In this document: positions 11,701 to 24,065 of the stretch, in pieces | Layout of the letters: each line of letters begins with the position of its first letter | Position numbering within the stretch: the first letter of the stretch is position 1 | Source of the DNA: Lithobates sylvaticus | Lineage: Eukaryota; Chordata; Amphibia; Anura; Ranidae | DNA length: 64,000 bases | NCBI GenBank assembly: GCA_028564925.1 | Contig: CM053030.1 | Location: forward strand, 272,563,492 to 272,627,491 | Direction of reading: 5' to 3' | Program-made: the position numbers and the translations under genes | Notes under the pieces: model-generated | What the model was told of the DNA's origin: nothing | Seen by the model: only the letters and a program-made list of their open reading frames with translations | The model's database searches: none

Positions 11701-12711
11701 TTATTTTGGACAGGGCACTTTAATATATTTTTTTTTAAATAGTTATTTACACATCCGACCTGAATAGGGGATTTGTTCCATTTAATTGGTTATTACTTAA
11801 CTTAACTATTAATTTTCACTATTTATCTTTAAATAGGTAAGGATTTCAGTTGACCTTATTGAATTTCAGCACTTTCATTATTATGTAACTTTTTTACACA
11901 GTGAGCAGATGAATATATTTGGGCTTAGTATTAAACTACAATACCCACACTGCAAGAACAGCTGCACAGCACCATGATATCTGCACTGGTTGAACCGAAC
12001 TTGAGTGAACTTAACTGATAGGTAAACAGCTTGGTTTATTTCTCACACTTTCTTACTTTTTCTGTGATGTCTATTCCCTTTTCTCTTTTCATACATTTTA
12101 TATATGACAAATACAGTGGCAGTAATTCATAAGGAGAATGTAGGGAGCACACATTTATTTATTATTAGAAGTAGTAGTAATGGCAGTGATCTCTAGCAAT
12201 CCCATGGAATGTCCCCAGTCTCTCACACTATCTTACAGCAGGTTCCCACTCATTAACTACACCTTTAGCATGTCCACAGTCACTGACCATCTCCTGTGTA
12301 TGCAGTCTCCTAAATGCGCTGGAAGCATGTCAACAGTCTTTTGCAGTTATTTGTAGCATTACACAAAATTAATATTATATGCAGCTCCTAACCACTGCTG
12401 CTTTCCATACCATCCAGATGTAAAGACAATTGTGTTTTAAAACTATTTACACATGAACATGCATGGCGTTTAAAAATATATTTGCATTTACTAAACAGAT
12501 CCAATTCTAACAGCTTAGTGTGGGCATTAAAACAGGACGGGCACTATGACCTCCTACATAAAACTAAAAAGTATGTGCTGCATCACTTTCCTTCAAGCCT
12601 AGCTCCTTGTTTTAGTGAACTTTAAAAAGTTTGTTTGAATCAAGCTTGTTCAGACAAACTATTTACTTCAGTAATACATCCAACCAGAGTCAGCACTGTA
12701 TGTAGCCAAAG
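11701..12711. other. no recognisable gene or element
   Basis: AT-rich sequence without open frames of note and without terminal repeats. Confidence 0.5.
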
Positions 12712-13075
12712 TCACATACAGTATACATCACAATGTTCTGGTAGTGGGACAGGGACTTCCCCTCCTGCTCCTGGAACATAGTCTAGGCAGACTGAGCACT
12801 GCTCATTCATGCACACTTGAACAGGAAGCGTTGCACTTTCTGAATGAATACAAAGCTCCCACTGATTGACTGAGGTGGAGATGGTGATGCCATCCTCCAG
12901 CCCTTCCATCTCTGCCAATCAGAGGAAGCTTTGTATTCATTCAGAAAATAAAAAGCTTCCTGTGAATGGCTAAGCAGTGCTCAGCCTGACTCAATTTTGT
13001 TGCACTAGGACAGGGGAAAGGGACACCCCCGTCCAACTGCTGCCAGAACACTGCTGCCAGTTCATTTAGCGCCGG
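12712..13075. repeat. foldback element
   Basis: The left arm (about 12730-12862) contains TGAGCACTGC, ACAGGAAGC and TCTGAATGAATACAAAGCT. The right arm (about 12925-13060) carries the same words inverted in the same order. The arms are imperfect and flank a centre of about 60 bp. No coding capacity. Confidence 0.75.
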
Positions 13076-13499
13076 CAGCCACTTCATGTGTTAGTGTAGG
13101 AAATAGTTTGTTTGGAGGAGCTTAGTCCAAACTACTTAAAGTTTAAAAAAACATAGAACTAGGCTTTAAAGTTTCTGCTTAGTTCACCTGAGAAGTCTCA
13201 CAAAATCATGTTGATCCTGCCAGTTAAGTCCACTTCATGCAGCTTCCTGTGATGGGGTGACAAGACTACTGCAATGCTCCTGAATTCAGAGCAATGTTAT
13301 CACTCTCATTGGGCTGTACCTGCTTGAAAGCTGTTGTGGGGGACAATGTTGTCAGAATTGTCAGCGCCTTTAGCTGTACTGGTTTGACCACTCAACATAG
13401 AGTCATATCAAGGTACCCAAAGACCCAGTTTAGCTTCCTGAGAATGTGGATTCCATATACATACATATATACATACTTACACATTATACATCAGTGCTC
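13076..13499. other. no recognisable gene or element
   Basis: Mixed sequence without a supported feature. Confidence 0.4.
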
Positions 13500-13885
13500 C
13501 AGGTCCCCCGCGGAAAAAAAATTAAATTCAGCAGCTACATATACTGTAACTGCTGACTTTTAATATTAGGACACTTACTTGCCTTGGAATCTGGCGATGT
13601 CGTCACCCCAGCCGATGTTTTCATCAGCTCTCGGGTGCTGCCATCGCCATAGCCTGTAAGGGAAACTGTGCACGCGCAAAGCGTGCTGTGCTTTCTGAAT
13701 GGCCCAGCGGTGGGGAAGGAGGAGGGGGCTGAACTTCTGACATACCTCACCACCGTAAGGTCCAACAGAAGTGGGGACAGGTACCTGCTCCCCCCTTCCC
13801 CCCTGAAAGGTGCCAAATGTGGCACAGGTGGAGAGGGGGTAGACAGATAAGCTTGGCTTCCACTTTTGGGTGGAACTCTGCTTCA
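13500..13885. repeat. interspersed repeat ending in TTTGGGTGGAACTCTGCTT
   Basis: The right tip is the reverse complement of AAGCGGAGTTCCACCCAAAA, which begins another repeat at 24068, so both belong to one MITE-type family. The left tip is not clear. Reading frames across it (up to 103 residues) have no known domain. Confidence 0.45.
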
Positions 13886-15099
13886 ATTTCTAGAAGGGCC
13901 CCAGAAAAATATACTTTCCTTGTTAGAAAATGCAGCCATTGAAATGTAGTGCTACCCCCGCAGCAGTCAATGTCAATTTTGGGTCCTCTGTTCTCTTTAG
14001 CTGCACTTTAGCAGCAGCACAACAGCAGCAGCAGCAAATGTGATGGTGACAACAATTGGGGCTTGCAGATGCCTGCGCTCTGATCAGCTTCCTGGTCCCG
14101 GTATCCAGCACAGCAGTCTGCTGTCTATCTCTGGCACTGCACAGGACAGCTTGACACAGCACCGCTCTCTCACTTCTTCCCAGTTGGTACACTTCCCCAA
14201 CTGCCTGACTTCTTCTCTGGCTTTTACTTTTATATGGCCCCTCCTGCCTCCAGGTGCTTATGGGCCTTGTAGTTGCGGCCTCAGGTTGGCTGTAGATAGG
14301 ATCCTCCTTCAAGACTACATCTCCCAGGCTACCCCTGGCAATTGTATTTAAGTCACAGTTAGGCAGAACTAGTTGACACTACCATCTTGTGGACAAATAA
14401 AGTTCTGCAACTTAGTGACATTGCCCAATGTTACATAAAGATATTGCTTATGCCTCACATCTATTCACAATTGTGCACATACTGCCCAAGTAAAAAGTGA
14501 TGCCTACTTGGTATACTAAGGTGATATATAATTTTAGATTGATTTATTTGAAATTGTTTTAAGATTCAATAGGACATTTTAAATGGATTATATATGTACA
14601 GATGTAAGACAAAAAGGAAAAAAAAGTATCTCTGTTGGGGTTCAAATACATTTTCAGTATTTATTCACTATATGAAGTTAGTTAAGTTCATAAACACCCA
14701 GTACCAGAAACACTGCTTATCTTAGCAAGTCAGTAATTGTCTGTTTTGCAAAGAAACCCCCCATTCTTATGCTGTGCTGTGCTTTGTTTGGAAGACATAG
14801 AGAGATGGCTCCGTAGACACCAGTTAATTAAGTTTATTTCACAGCTGTAACTCACCCTCCCCTATCATTAAAAGAAAGACTGTTCAAATAAAATTCTAGG
14901 CTACTTGTACTGATTTGGAGCTTAATATGATTCTTCAAATTAAAGAGTAATTCATCAAAGTAATAATTGCATCTGAAATGTCCATATACTGTAACCTAAA
15001 TTATATTTCAGAAAACTAAAATCCATTTCTCAAGAAAAAAACATAGGGGATTTATTAAAAAAAAATGGCATAGTAAATTGCCCAGTGAAAGTGCATGTA
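13886..15099. other. no recognisable gene
   Basis: Contains a short GCA repeat near 14005-14036 and a non-coding block (14040-14400) ending in GACAAATAAAG, which could be the tail of an old retroelement. Nothing else can be supported. Confidence 0.35.
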
Positions 15100-15480
15100 C
15101 ATTTGTTGACATGATTCACATCAGCAGGTTATTTCTTGTGCTAAGAGTCTAGTGCCTGGCCAGCGCTGTGATAGAGGAAGCTGCAGACAAAAAAGATTGA
15201 CAAAAACTTTATAGGACTCCTGAAGATGGCCTATTGGCTAAAACGCATTGGGGCGGAGACTCTGGGCTGCCATCACACCGCTGCTTGATACTGCTGTTTT
15301 TTATGCGAGTTACGTTTCTTTTAAAAATATACCAGCTTTTTTTTATGTACAGTGCTTTATATGTTATTCATGTGGTGTAATAAAAACTACACTATATTAC
15401 ATCCTCCTGTGTGAGCTTTATTTGCTTCAGCTTGAAGTGAACCTAAGGAGGGGAGAGGAGAGCACTATAAATATAGATAT
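15100..15480 (+). repeat. solitary Penelope-like 3' end
   Basis: CTGAAGATGGCC, a four-base loop, GGCTAAAACGCATT (15220-15250) and a downstream AATAAA-like signal near 15380 repeat the architecture found at the end of the Penelope-like copies at 19.3-20.8 kb and 53.5 kb. No reverse transcriptase or endonuclease adjoins it. Confidence 0.5.
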
Positions 15481-15831
15481 GCAAAGTTGGCTACATATAC
15501 TGTAGCTCATTCTCTGGTGAGTGTTCACTTCATGATGTGGTGGCTGGTGTTTGGCTTGCACAGTGAAAAAAAATGGCAGCAGCTTGTGTTTTTGGTGGAG
15601 GAATAAAACACATAGATGTTTCTGTGGAACATACAGGACTTTGTTGCACTTTTATGGACACTAAGGCACTTTTTTATGATCATTTTTTATTGGGGGTATA
15701 TAAAGTGGAGATAATGCACTTTAATAATACATATTTTTTGTCTGTATTTGCACTTTATATGTATATCTGTTGATCCTATTTTTGCACGTTGATGGTGTGG
15801 CGCAGCTGATTATATATTTTTTCTGTGCTGG

Positions 15832-15982
15832 TCAAATGTTTTTCAGTAGTTTAAAACTGAATATGCTGCATTTGGCCATTAGATGGTGCTCAGTATCAGA
15901 AGAAAATTCCTTTGATACTGAGCACCATCTAGTGGCCAAATTCTATATTTTCTGTTTTAAATTCATGAAAAGCATTTTTTGA
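15832..15982. repeat. short near-perfect hairpin MITE
   Basis: The arms ATTTGGCCATTAGATGGTGC (from 15870) and GCACCATCTAGTGGCCAAAT (to 15941) surround a loop of about 14 bases. Weaker pairing extends outward to about 15832 and 15982. Transcribed from either side it would give a long RNA hairpin, although I see no promoter. Confidence 0.85.
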
Positions 15983-16054
15983 TCAGAAGAGGAAATATTC
16001 TAATAACATTAGTTTTTTGCCCAATTTGCACAGAACAAATGTACATGTACTCTG

Positions 16055-16475
16055 ATGTCCTGTTCACACGACTGGTTTTCTGTTCGGAATAAAAGCTTTT
16101 TCCGACGGAGTTCTGATGGAATTCCGCTGAAACTGTCTTGCGTACACACAATCACACCAAAGTCTGACCGTCAAGAACGCAGTGACGTACAACGCGTACG
16201 ATGGGACTATAAAAAGGAAGTCCAGTAGCCAATAGCTTCCGTCTCCTACTTGCTTCAGAGCATGCACCATTTTTGGTCCGTTGGAACAGCATACAGACGA
16301 ACGGTTTTCCTGATTCCCATCAGAAATATTAAAAAAAAAATTCCATTTCTAGGTCCGTAAGAATTTTCAAAAAAAAAAGTCAGATGAGGCATACACATGA
16401 TTGGAATATACGATGAAAAGCTTCCGTCTGACTTTTTCTGTCGAAAATTCCGCTTGTGAGTACACGGCATTACTG
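16055..16475. mobile_element. MITE of the Harbinger-related CGACCGTGTGTAC type
   Basis: Contains TTCCGACGGAG, TCCGTCTGACTTTTTCTGTC and an end GAGTACACGGCATTA, similar to the termini of the large Harbinger element at 33053-40639. There is no transposase. Termini are decayed, so boundaries are approximate. Confidence 0.55.
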
Positions 16476-17206
16476 GGTGATGGGTTATGCAATTTATTTT
16501 AATAAATACAACCCTTGGTTTGCCATTGCTACCCATAGACCTGCGATCACGGTTACGCAATCAAACATTTTTTGGTCCGATCAGGTGATAGTCTCATGTG
16601 TAAATTAGTGCGGAAAACAAAAAGGTTGTCAAGTATCATTACCCTAATGTATAGACTAGAGCAGGGAAGAGTAAATAATTAATGAAGAAATCATGTGTAA
16701 ATTAGCATGTGATTCAAGATACCTGACTGCACTTGGGAATAAATGGCTCAAATAAGAAGTATGGCCAAAGCTTTTTTGGTCATACTTGTCTTCTGGGCCA
16801 CAGAAGTGCACTTATTTCTGTACTCCTGTGACCCAGATTCAGCATAAGAATGTCACCAAATCGCTCCAGTCTCTGGATGTATCCCTACAATAATGCCTGC
16901 AACTCATGCCTTTTTACAGCCCGGTGCTCCAGTAAATGCTGAAGGGGCAAAGCAGACTCTATGCTCAGTAAAAGCTGAGAACTTAGCGATCAGCAGTCTT
17001 GTGATCACAAAGTTCTTGGTTTTAGAGCTAGCAGGGGAAGGCTGCAGCATCGGATTGATGCTGCAGCCACATAGGTGACTATAGATGTTTATGTATTTAT
17101 TTTTTCATATCTTGCACTTCTCCTTTAACAAGTTACAGAATCTATTTCAACAGCTATTGTTTCTTATTGTGATAAGTGGTGCTGGCAGATTCCAGATGGG
17201 AGCTTT
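16476..17206. other. no recognisable gene or element
   Basis: Unique-looking sequence without supported features. Confidence 0.4.
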
Positions 17207-17335
17207 TCATTGGATATTCCGACCGTGTGTATGCCCCATCGGACTTTTTCTGTCGGCATTTCCGACGGACTTAGATATAGAGCCTGTTCTAAATTTTTCA
17301 GTCGGAAATGCTGTGTGAACGCAGCATAAGAGTTA
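17207..17335. mobile_element. short Harbinger-type MITE fragment
   Basis: Begins with ATTCCGACCGTGTGTATGCC and closes with GCTGTGTGAACGCAGCATAA. The TCCGAC/GTCGGA words match those near the ends of the large Harbinger element. Confidence 0.55.
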
Positions 17336-17376
17336 CACACTTGGTGGTGTTGAGGTGATTATGCTCATGTGGTAGG

Positions 17377-18842
17377 TAGAGTTGGCTGAACAGTTTGAGC
17401 CGAGAAAAAGTTTGGCTCAAACATCGCCTGTTTGCCCGTTCGGCGAACACCCGAATTTGCGAGGTGCTCAGCGGGATGTTCGCCTGCCAAGCGCCCCACA
17501 ATGCACTGTGCGCTGCGTAGTGCATAGCAACGGATGAGTCATCAGCTGTCAGCGGCCTTCCTCACTGACAGCTAAATGAAAAAAAAAACATTGCTGGCAA
17601 TAGAAAAAAGTGAAAAAATGGTGTGGGGAACACCTAATCTATACCAGGCCCTTTGGGTCTGGTATGGATTTTAAGGGGAACCTCATGCCCCCAAAATCCA
17701 TACCAGACCCTTATCCGAGCATGCAGCTCGGCATGGGAGGAAAGGGGGGAGTATGAGCGAGCGCCTCCCCCCTCCTGAACCATTCCAGGCCACATGCCCT
17801 CTACATGGGGGATTCTTTGGGGCAGGGGGTTCTGCATGTTGATGAGGACAAGGGCCTATTCCTGACAACCCTGGGCAGTGGTTGTGGGGGTCTGCGGGCA
17901 GGGGACTTATCGGAATCCTGCCCCCCCATGTGAATGAATATGGGGTGCATTGTACCAAAAAAAGGTGTAAAAAATAAAGACAGGAGGCAATTTTTGACAA
18001 TTCCTTTATTTAAGAAGATCAAAAACAATGTCCCCCAATGTAGATCCATCGTCAATTACAATTCCTGCTGCACTGTTGGACCTGAAAAAAATAAAACGAT
18101 CTGCCCGCAACGAAGGCTAAAAGCCGAATACCTGCTCTGCTGTTTGACAGTTCTTAAATAGGTAAGGGGCGGGACCACCTGGTGACATCACCTGGTGGCA
18201 CGGCCCCCTTGTGTTGTCACAGACCCAGCATGCACCGGTCAGTAATGTCACAAGGGGGGCGGTGCCACCAGATGACGTCACCAGGTGAGGGCAGGGACTG
18301 ATGAATACTTTTTTTAATATTTTTTTTTGGATATATACTATTGTTAAAACAAATTTTTTTTTTTCAAAATTGTCGCCTTTTTGTTTATAGCGCAAAAAAT
18401 AAAACCTGCAGAGGTGACCAAATACCACCAAAGGAAAGCTCTTTTTGTGGGGAAAAAAACGTAAATTTTGTTTGGTTACATCGTCGCACGATCACGCAAT
18501 TGTCAGTTAAAGCGGTGTAGTGCCGTATCGCAAAAAATGGCCTGGTCATTAAGGGGGCAAATCCTTCCGGGGCTGAAGTGGTTAAACATCATTAAAATCA
18601 CTGCTCCTGTAAAAACTATCTTTTTAAAAAAAAAAAAAAATTTGCATTGATACCCATCCCCCAGGGCAGTACCCGGGCTACTATACCCTTTTTATGGCCA
18701 GTAACTTGCATATAAGCCTTCATGGGCACTTTTGATTTTTCAGGTCCCATAGCCTTTAATAGGGTTTGTGGTTCAGGTCCAAACTTTTGCGATGATTGGG
18801 AGCTGTCGTGAACAGAACCAGGGGTTGTTCGGCCCAACTCTA
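17377..18842. mobile_element. hAT-like non-autonomous element with 8-bp target duplication
   Basis: Begins TAGAGTTGGCTGAAC and ends GTTCGGCCCAACTCTA. The identical octamer GTGGTAGG flanks it at 17369-17376 and 18843-18850. Eight-base duplications with such short termini are the mark of hAT elements. The interior has no transposase. It holds one copy of the GC-rich block that is present as a giant palindrome at 48.65-50.27 kb, and a tail ending GAAGTGGTTAA near 18585 shared with the TTAA-target family. Confidence 0.85.
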
Positions 18843-18850
18843 GTGGTAGG

Positions 18851-19331
18851 TGCTTTTGAAATGAGTTACGCCAGCTCACAGCTCACAAAACGGAGGGATC
18901 ACATAAACATTAGTTGCCCAGGGGTTCTTCCACATCAACATGAATAGTCAACAGAAAATGCAGAGCCACCTGGTTCCTTTGTCCGCAGCAGTGCTGCTGT
19001 TCATACCAGTCCCTCTGACTGTATTGTCCAGCTCTTCTGGTGCTCTCGGCTTGCTTAGCCTTTAGTTGCAGTGCCATGCTGCATGGCCCACTCCTGGCCT
19101 CTGGATAGGGTTTTTTCTGATACCCCGATTGGAGCCGACCTGACTCCTGGAACAATACCTCCTGTCATCTGTCTACTGGCTGTGGCCCCTCTGACCCCTG
19201 GTTGAGACTGCCTGTCTGTAATATGGGAGCTTTCTCCAAACTGAGATCCCCGAGCTATCCTCAGGCTTAAGTATGTATTGACCATGCACACCTCTGTACT
19301 CACACACACAGTAAAATCAGGACAGGTATTG
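18851..19331. other. no recognisable gene or element
   Basis: No supported feature. Confidence 0.4.
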
Positions 19332-20806
19332 AAGAGATAAAGGACAATCTGCAACTCCATACATGCTCTTTAAATCAGTCCAAATTTATTGTATCTCCAT
19401 AAAAGATAAAAGTACAACAGAGGTAGACGCGTTTCAGCTGCAACGGCCTTGTTCACAACATTAATGTACAAAAACAGCACAAAATATATACTTGTAAAAA
19501 AATCCCCCCCCCCCCCCCCCCCTTTCATTGGTCACAGAGACTTCCAATTGGCCTCTTAATCTTCAAATTGATACAATGAGACCAGAAGGAAAGGAGGATT
19601 GAAAGTTGTTCTTTGGCAAAGCAAACCACAATAAGAATGAAAAATGAAGATAGAATGTATGTAATTCATAATAATAAAACATTTAATTTGATAAACAATA
19701 ATGTAAATGGCCAACGGGAGAAGAAGATAGGACAACAGAATATGAGAATTGGTGGAAGATGAAAGGAAAAAAATATAAAATAATAAATTATAACTAGCGT
19801 AAATGTAAATCGAAGTCCCACCTGAGGTTCAACCCCAGGGGGACTCTTGTTCAAATCCTAAAAATCCACCACACTTCTCTATTCAAGAGTCGCCTACTGC
19901 TATCTCCACCCCTGGGCATTGGAGTGAATCTCTCGATGCCAGTGACCCTGAAAGAAGACAAATCCCAGCATGGCATTCTCTGAAATGTCACAAGGCATTT
20001 GAAATGTGATTGTGTCACAATAATGCTCCCCTATTCTAGTGCGTAGGGCACATGTAGTGCACCCCACATAGTGCAAATTACATGCGACACAAAATATGAT
20101 ATATACTACAAAACGAGTCCCACAATTAATGTAATGTTTCATTTCAAAGCTTTCTCCTTAGCTAAAAGAGCTAAATGACCTAATAGGGGCATTCAGATGA
20201 CAGTATCTACATGTTTTTAAATTACATGGGAAACTACCAGGGTAGGACAACCAGGTAGGTTGTCGTTTCTGCGAGGTAAAGAGGCTCAGGGACAGAAGGG
20301 AGCCCAATGTGGGGGCCCTCAGACTGGACAAACGGCAACTTATCCCCAGTACTTTATGAAGACCTGTATCTGAATAGAGAATGGGCAAATTCCTTTTGAT
20401 TATGTCCACCACTTGTTTGTACTCCTTATAAAAAGTAGAAACAAAGGTGGCTGGACCATTATTGTCAGTTCTCCCTTCTCCCATATGTTTTTTTTTCTCC
20501 CATAGTTCCTGATACCTGGTGTCCCATGAAAAGTATTTTCTAAGGATACTCCACTCTGCTTCTCTCCCACATGATCTAATCCCTTCTTAATCACTGTACC
20601 AGCCTGGCAATGATGTTATCACATTTTTTTTTTTTTTTATACAAGTATATATTTTGTGCTGTTTTTGTACATTAATGTTGTGAACAAGGCCACTGCAGCT
20701 GAAACACGTCTACCTCTGCTGTACTTTTATCTTTTATGGAGATACAATAAATTTGGACTGATCTAAAGAGAATGTATGGAGTTGCGGATTGTCCTTTATC
20801 TATTCA
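19332..20806 (-). mobile_element. Penelope-like element, 5'-truncated, with inverted terminal copies
   Basis: On the minus strand a fragment of the region linking reverse transcriptase and endonuclease (about 20484-20158, including CNLKTCRYCHLN) is followed by a GIY-YIG-like endonuclease segment (about 20142-19900, VVYIIFCVACNLHYVGC then LRTRIGEH), as in Penelope-like retroelements. The reverse transcriptase itself is absent. The 3' terminal block (19332-19505) is repeated in inverted orientation at 20627-20806. Inverted terminal copies and 5' truncation are both usual for this family. The copy is broken. Confidence 0.85.
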
Positions 20807-20914
20807 TCACATTGGCAGCTGAGCAACTGCACATCCTGAACCCGACAGCTCAGGAGGAGTTTCATTACCTTGGGGTAGTAGCAGCTTTCTTTGTTGTTTA
20901 TTGACAGTATTGAA

Positions 20915-21488
20915 TAGACATGTGCATTCGTTTTCGTCCGAATGCATTTTCGTCCGAATTTCAGGTATTTTCGTTATCGTTTTAACAAACGATAACGAAA
21001 GTGCAGAATCCGAAAAACGAAAGATCCGACATAAACAAATGCTTTATTTTCGTTGTGACAATAGTTCAATATAGATAGGAGATTCGAGGCTGACAATAAC
21101 AATCTGTGTCCATTGAACCTCTGGTCGAATGTGCCTAACCTTAACTCTATTAGTCCAAGAATATTCTACATAGGGAGAAAAGATTTGACGTAGAAAGGAA
21201 AGATTTGACGTAGAGAGGAAAGATTGCTGCTGGAATTGGGTGGAATTGCAGCTAAACTATACAGAGTCATACAGTTTAGCTGCTCCGTCGAATCTTCTTT
21301 GAACTTTCGACAGACACCATAAGCCTTCAATGACAGATTCGACCTTAATTAATTTGGATTTTCGGACGAATGCAATTTTTAACGAAAAACAAAATAAATA
21401 AAAACGAATTTCGGGAGTAACTAAATAAATTTATTTTTCGGACGAAAACGAAATTCCGAAACGAAATATTTCAGTGTGCACATGTCTA
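20915..21488. mobile_element. hAT-like MITE with perfect 8-bp target duplication
   Basis: Starts TAGACATGTGCATTCG and ends GTGTGCACATGTCTA, flanked on both sides by GTATTGAA (20907-20914 and 21489-21496). At 574 bp it has no transposase. TTCGTCCGAA-type words are frequent near both ends. The segment at the start of the window has the same right terminus. Confidence 0.9.
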
Positions 21489-21689
21489 GTATTGAAGATT
21501 CCATCTGACTCAAGACACTTTGGAACCTTCAAGCTCTGGGCCCCAATCCAGATTTCATAATCCAGAGAAAGCCAAAAACAAAGCTTTCTTCTCAGAATAG
21601 ATCTCTAGACACTCACATTAAGCCTCTTTGTGAATCCTGTATTATTTTCTCCTACATTTCCACAGTGGCAGGCCCTTGCACTGTCACAT

Positions 21690-23132
21690 CTTATGAAAAA
21701 ATAAGCATTCCTAATCCAAAATGCATTAAATTCATTATTTTCCCAAAAGATGCTACAAAAAATACCCCATAATGACAATGTGAAAGAGGTTTGTTGGGAA
21801 TCTTTGCAAATTTATTAAAAATAAAAAATGAAAAAATCCTATGTACATAAGTATTCACAGCCTTTGCCATGACATTCAAAATTGAGTTCAGATGCATCCT
21901 GTTTCCACTGATCATCCTTGAGATGTTTCTACAATTTGATTGGAGTCCACCTTTGGTAAATTAAGTTGATTGGACATGATTTTGAAAGGCACACACCTGT
22001 CTATATAAGGTCCTACAGTTAACAGTGCATGTCAGAGCACAAAGAAAGCCATGAAGTTCAAGGAATTGTCTGTAGACTTCCAAGACAGGATTGTATCGAG
22101 GCACAGATCTGGGAAGAGGTACAGAAACATTTCTGCAGTATTGAAGGTCCCAATGAGCACAGTGGCCTCCATAATCCATAAATGGAAGAAGTTTGGAACC
22201 ACCAGGACTCTTACTAGAGCAGGCAGCCCGGCCAAACTGAGAGATCGGGGGAGATAGGCCTTAGTCAGGGAGGTAACCAAGAACCCGATGGTCACTCTGA
22301 CAGAGCTCCAGCATTTCTCTATGAAAAGAGAACTTTCCAGAAGAACAACTGTCTCTGCTGCACTCCACCAATCAGGCCTGTATGGTAGAGTGGCCAGATG
22401 GAAACCACTCCTCAGATGATGAGAAACAATATTCTCTAATCTCATAAAACAAATACTGAACTATTTGTCCTGAATGACAAACGTCATGTCTGGAGGAAAC
22501 CAGGCACCGCTCATCACCTGGCCAATACCATCCCTACAGTGAAGCATGGTGGTGGCAGCATCATGCTGTGGGGATTTTCAGCGGCAGGAACTGGGAGATT
22601 AGTCAGGATCAAGGGAAAGATGAATGCAGCAATGTACAGAGACATCCTTGATAAAAGCCTGCTCCAGAGAGCTCTGGACCTCAGATTGGCGAAGGTTCAT
22701 CTTCCAACAGGACAACAACCCAAAGCACACAGCCAAGATAACAAAGGAGTGGCTATGGGACAACTCTGTGTATGTCCTTGAGTGGCCCAGCCAGAGCCCA
22801 GACTTGAACCTGATTAAACATCTCTGGAGAGATCTGAAAATGTCTGTGCGCCGACGCTCCCCATCCAACCTGATTGAGCATGAGAGGTCCTGCAAAAAAT
22901 AATGGGGAAAACTGCACAAAAATAGGTGAGCCAAGCTTGCAGCATTATACTCAAAAGGAATGTAAATGTGATTTTTTTTATTTTCAAACAAACTTCTTTC
23001 ATCTTGTTATTATGGGGTATAGTTTGTAGAATTTTGAGGAAAATAATGTAATTTATTCCATTTAGGAGTAAGGTTGTAACATAACAAAATGTGGAAAAGG
23101 TGAAGTGCTGTGAATACTTTCCGGATGCACTG
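21690..23132 (+). mobile_element. Tc1/mariner transposon, second family
   Basis: The right end TGTGAATACTTTCCGGATGC is the typical outer end of this family. The left side retains the inner inverted repeat (ATACCCCATAATGACAATGT, GTACATAAGTATTCACAGCC) but its outermost bases are missing or replaced. A broken transposase lies on the plus strand. It differs from the element at 10.1 kb in termini and protein. Confidence 0.9.
22051..22902 (+). pseudogene. Tc1 transposase pseudogene
   Basis: The N-terminal 68 residues from the ATG at 22051 (MKFKELSVDFQDRIVSRHRSG, then VPMSTVASIIHKWKKFG) form the expected paired helix-turn-helix DNA-binding region. A stop follows at about 22255. The catalytic part is scattered over other frames: KHGGGSIMLWG near 22540, and [12 protein letters not shown] with [19 protein letters not shown] between about 22700 and 22840. 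The family's usual NPIEHLW reads NLIKHLW, so the catalytic glutamate region is itself altered. Several stops and frameshifts; non-functional. Confidence 0.9.
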
Positions 23133-23329
23133 TACTTCTGATCTTGCAAATACTCTGACTGTGGGACAAAATGTTAACAAAATTGAAAAGAAAAAATATG
23201 ATTTTTTTTACATGCTGTCACCAGTCAGTGTGACTGATCACCACCAGATATACAATGATGCTGTAATGTACTGGTGACAGTATGTTAAAGAACAATGCAA
23301 TTTTTTTAAAATGTCATAATTTTCCATTG

Positions 23330-23858
23330 TGACAACAAAATTACAACTTCTCATGCCTCTTATACCTTGGATTGTCATTTGGGGTATATTTGTACAGTGC
23401 TGGCATTTTGGGGCCTCAAGAAATGAGATAGGACGTCAGTACATTAGGATTGATACATTTTCAGATATACTATATATACAATAGTTTGAAAAATCTATAA
23501 CTTTCCTACAGACTAAATAATATACACTGATTTGGTTTAATTCTAATTTTTATTTGAAGAAAATGTATTTGAAGAAAGATTATTTATTTGAAAAACTTTA
23601 TAACAGAAACAAAGAATAACTTGTTTTTATTTGAAAAATGTCAGGCTTTTGTTTATTTAGCAAAAAATAAAAAAAACAGTGGTGATTAAATACCACCAAA
23701 AAAAAGTTCTATTTGTGTGAAAAAAATTATAAAAATGTAATTTAGGTACACTCTTGCATGACCAAGCAATTGTTATTCAAAGTGTGACAGCACTGAAAGC
23801 TGAACATTGGCCTGGGCAGGAAAGAGATGAAAGTGTTCGGTATTGAAGTGGTTAAATA
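23330..23858. mobile_element. right-end remnant of the TTAA-target (CCACTTCA) family
   Basis: Ends GTATTGAAGTGGTTAA and contains GGTGATTAAATACCACC, GAAAGCTGAACATTGG and GTGCTGGCATTTTGGGGCC, shared with the copies ending at 30422 and 48458. The left end is absent. Confidence 0.7.
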
Positions 23859-24065
23859 AGTGGATTGTGGGAACACTATCTATTCTATGGAATCCTAGTG
23901 AAATAGAGCACCGAAGGGTTGTGTCACTGGAGTAAGTTTGGAAATATGAATATTTATTTTTCCTCATAGAGTGACATGGATGTTTCAAGTATTATGTAAC
24001 TGCATGGAATACCTATGTTTGAAGACAGAAGTTGTTGTATCATCTTCACATCTGTATGTGTTCGA

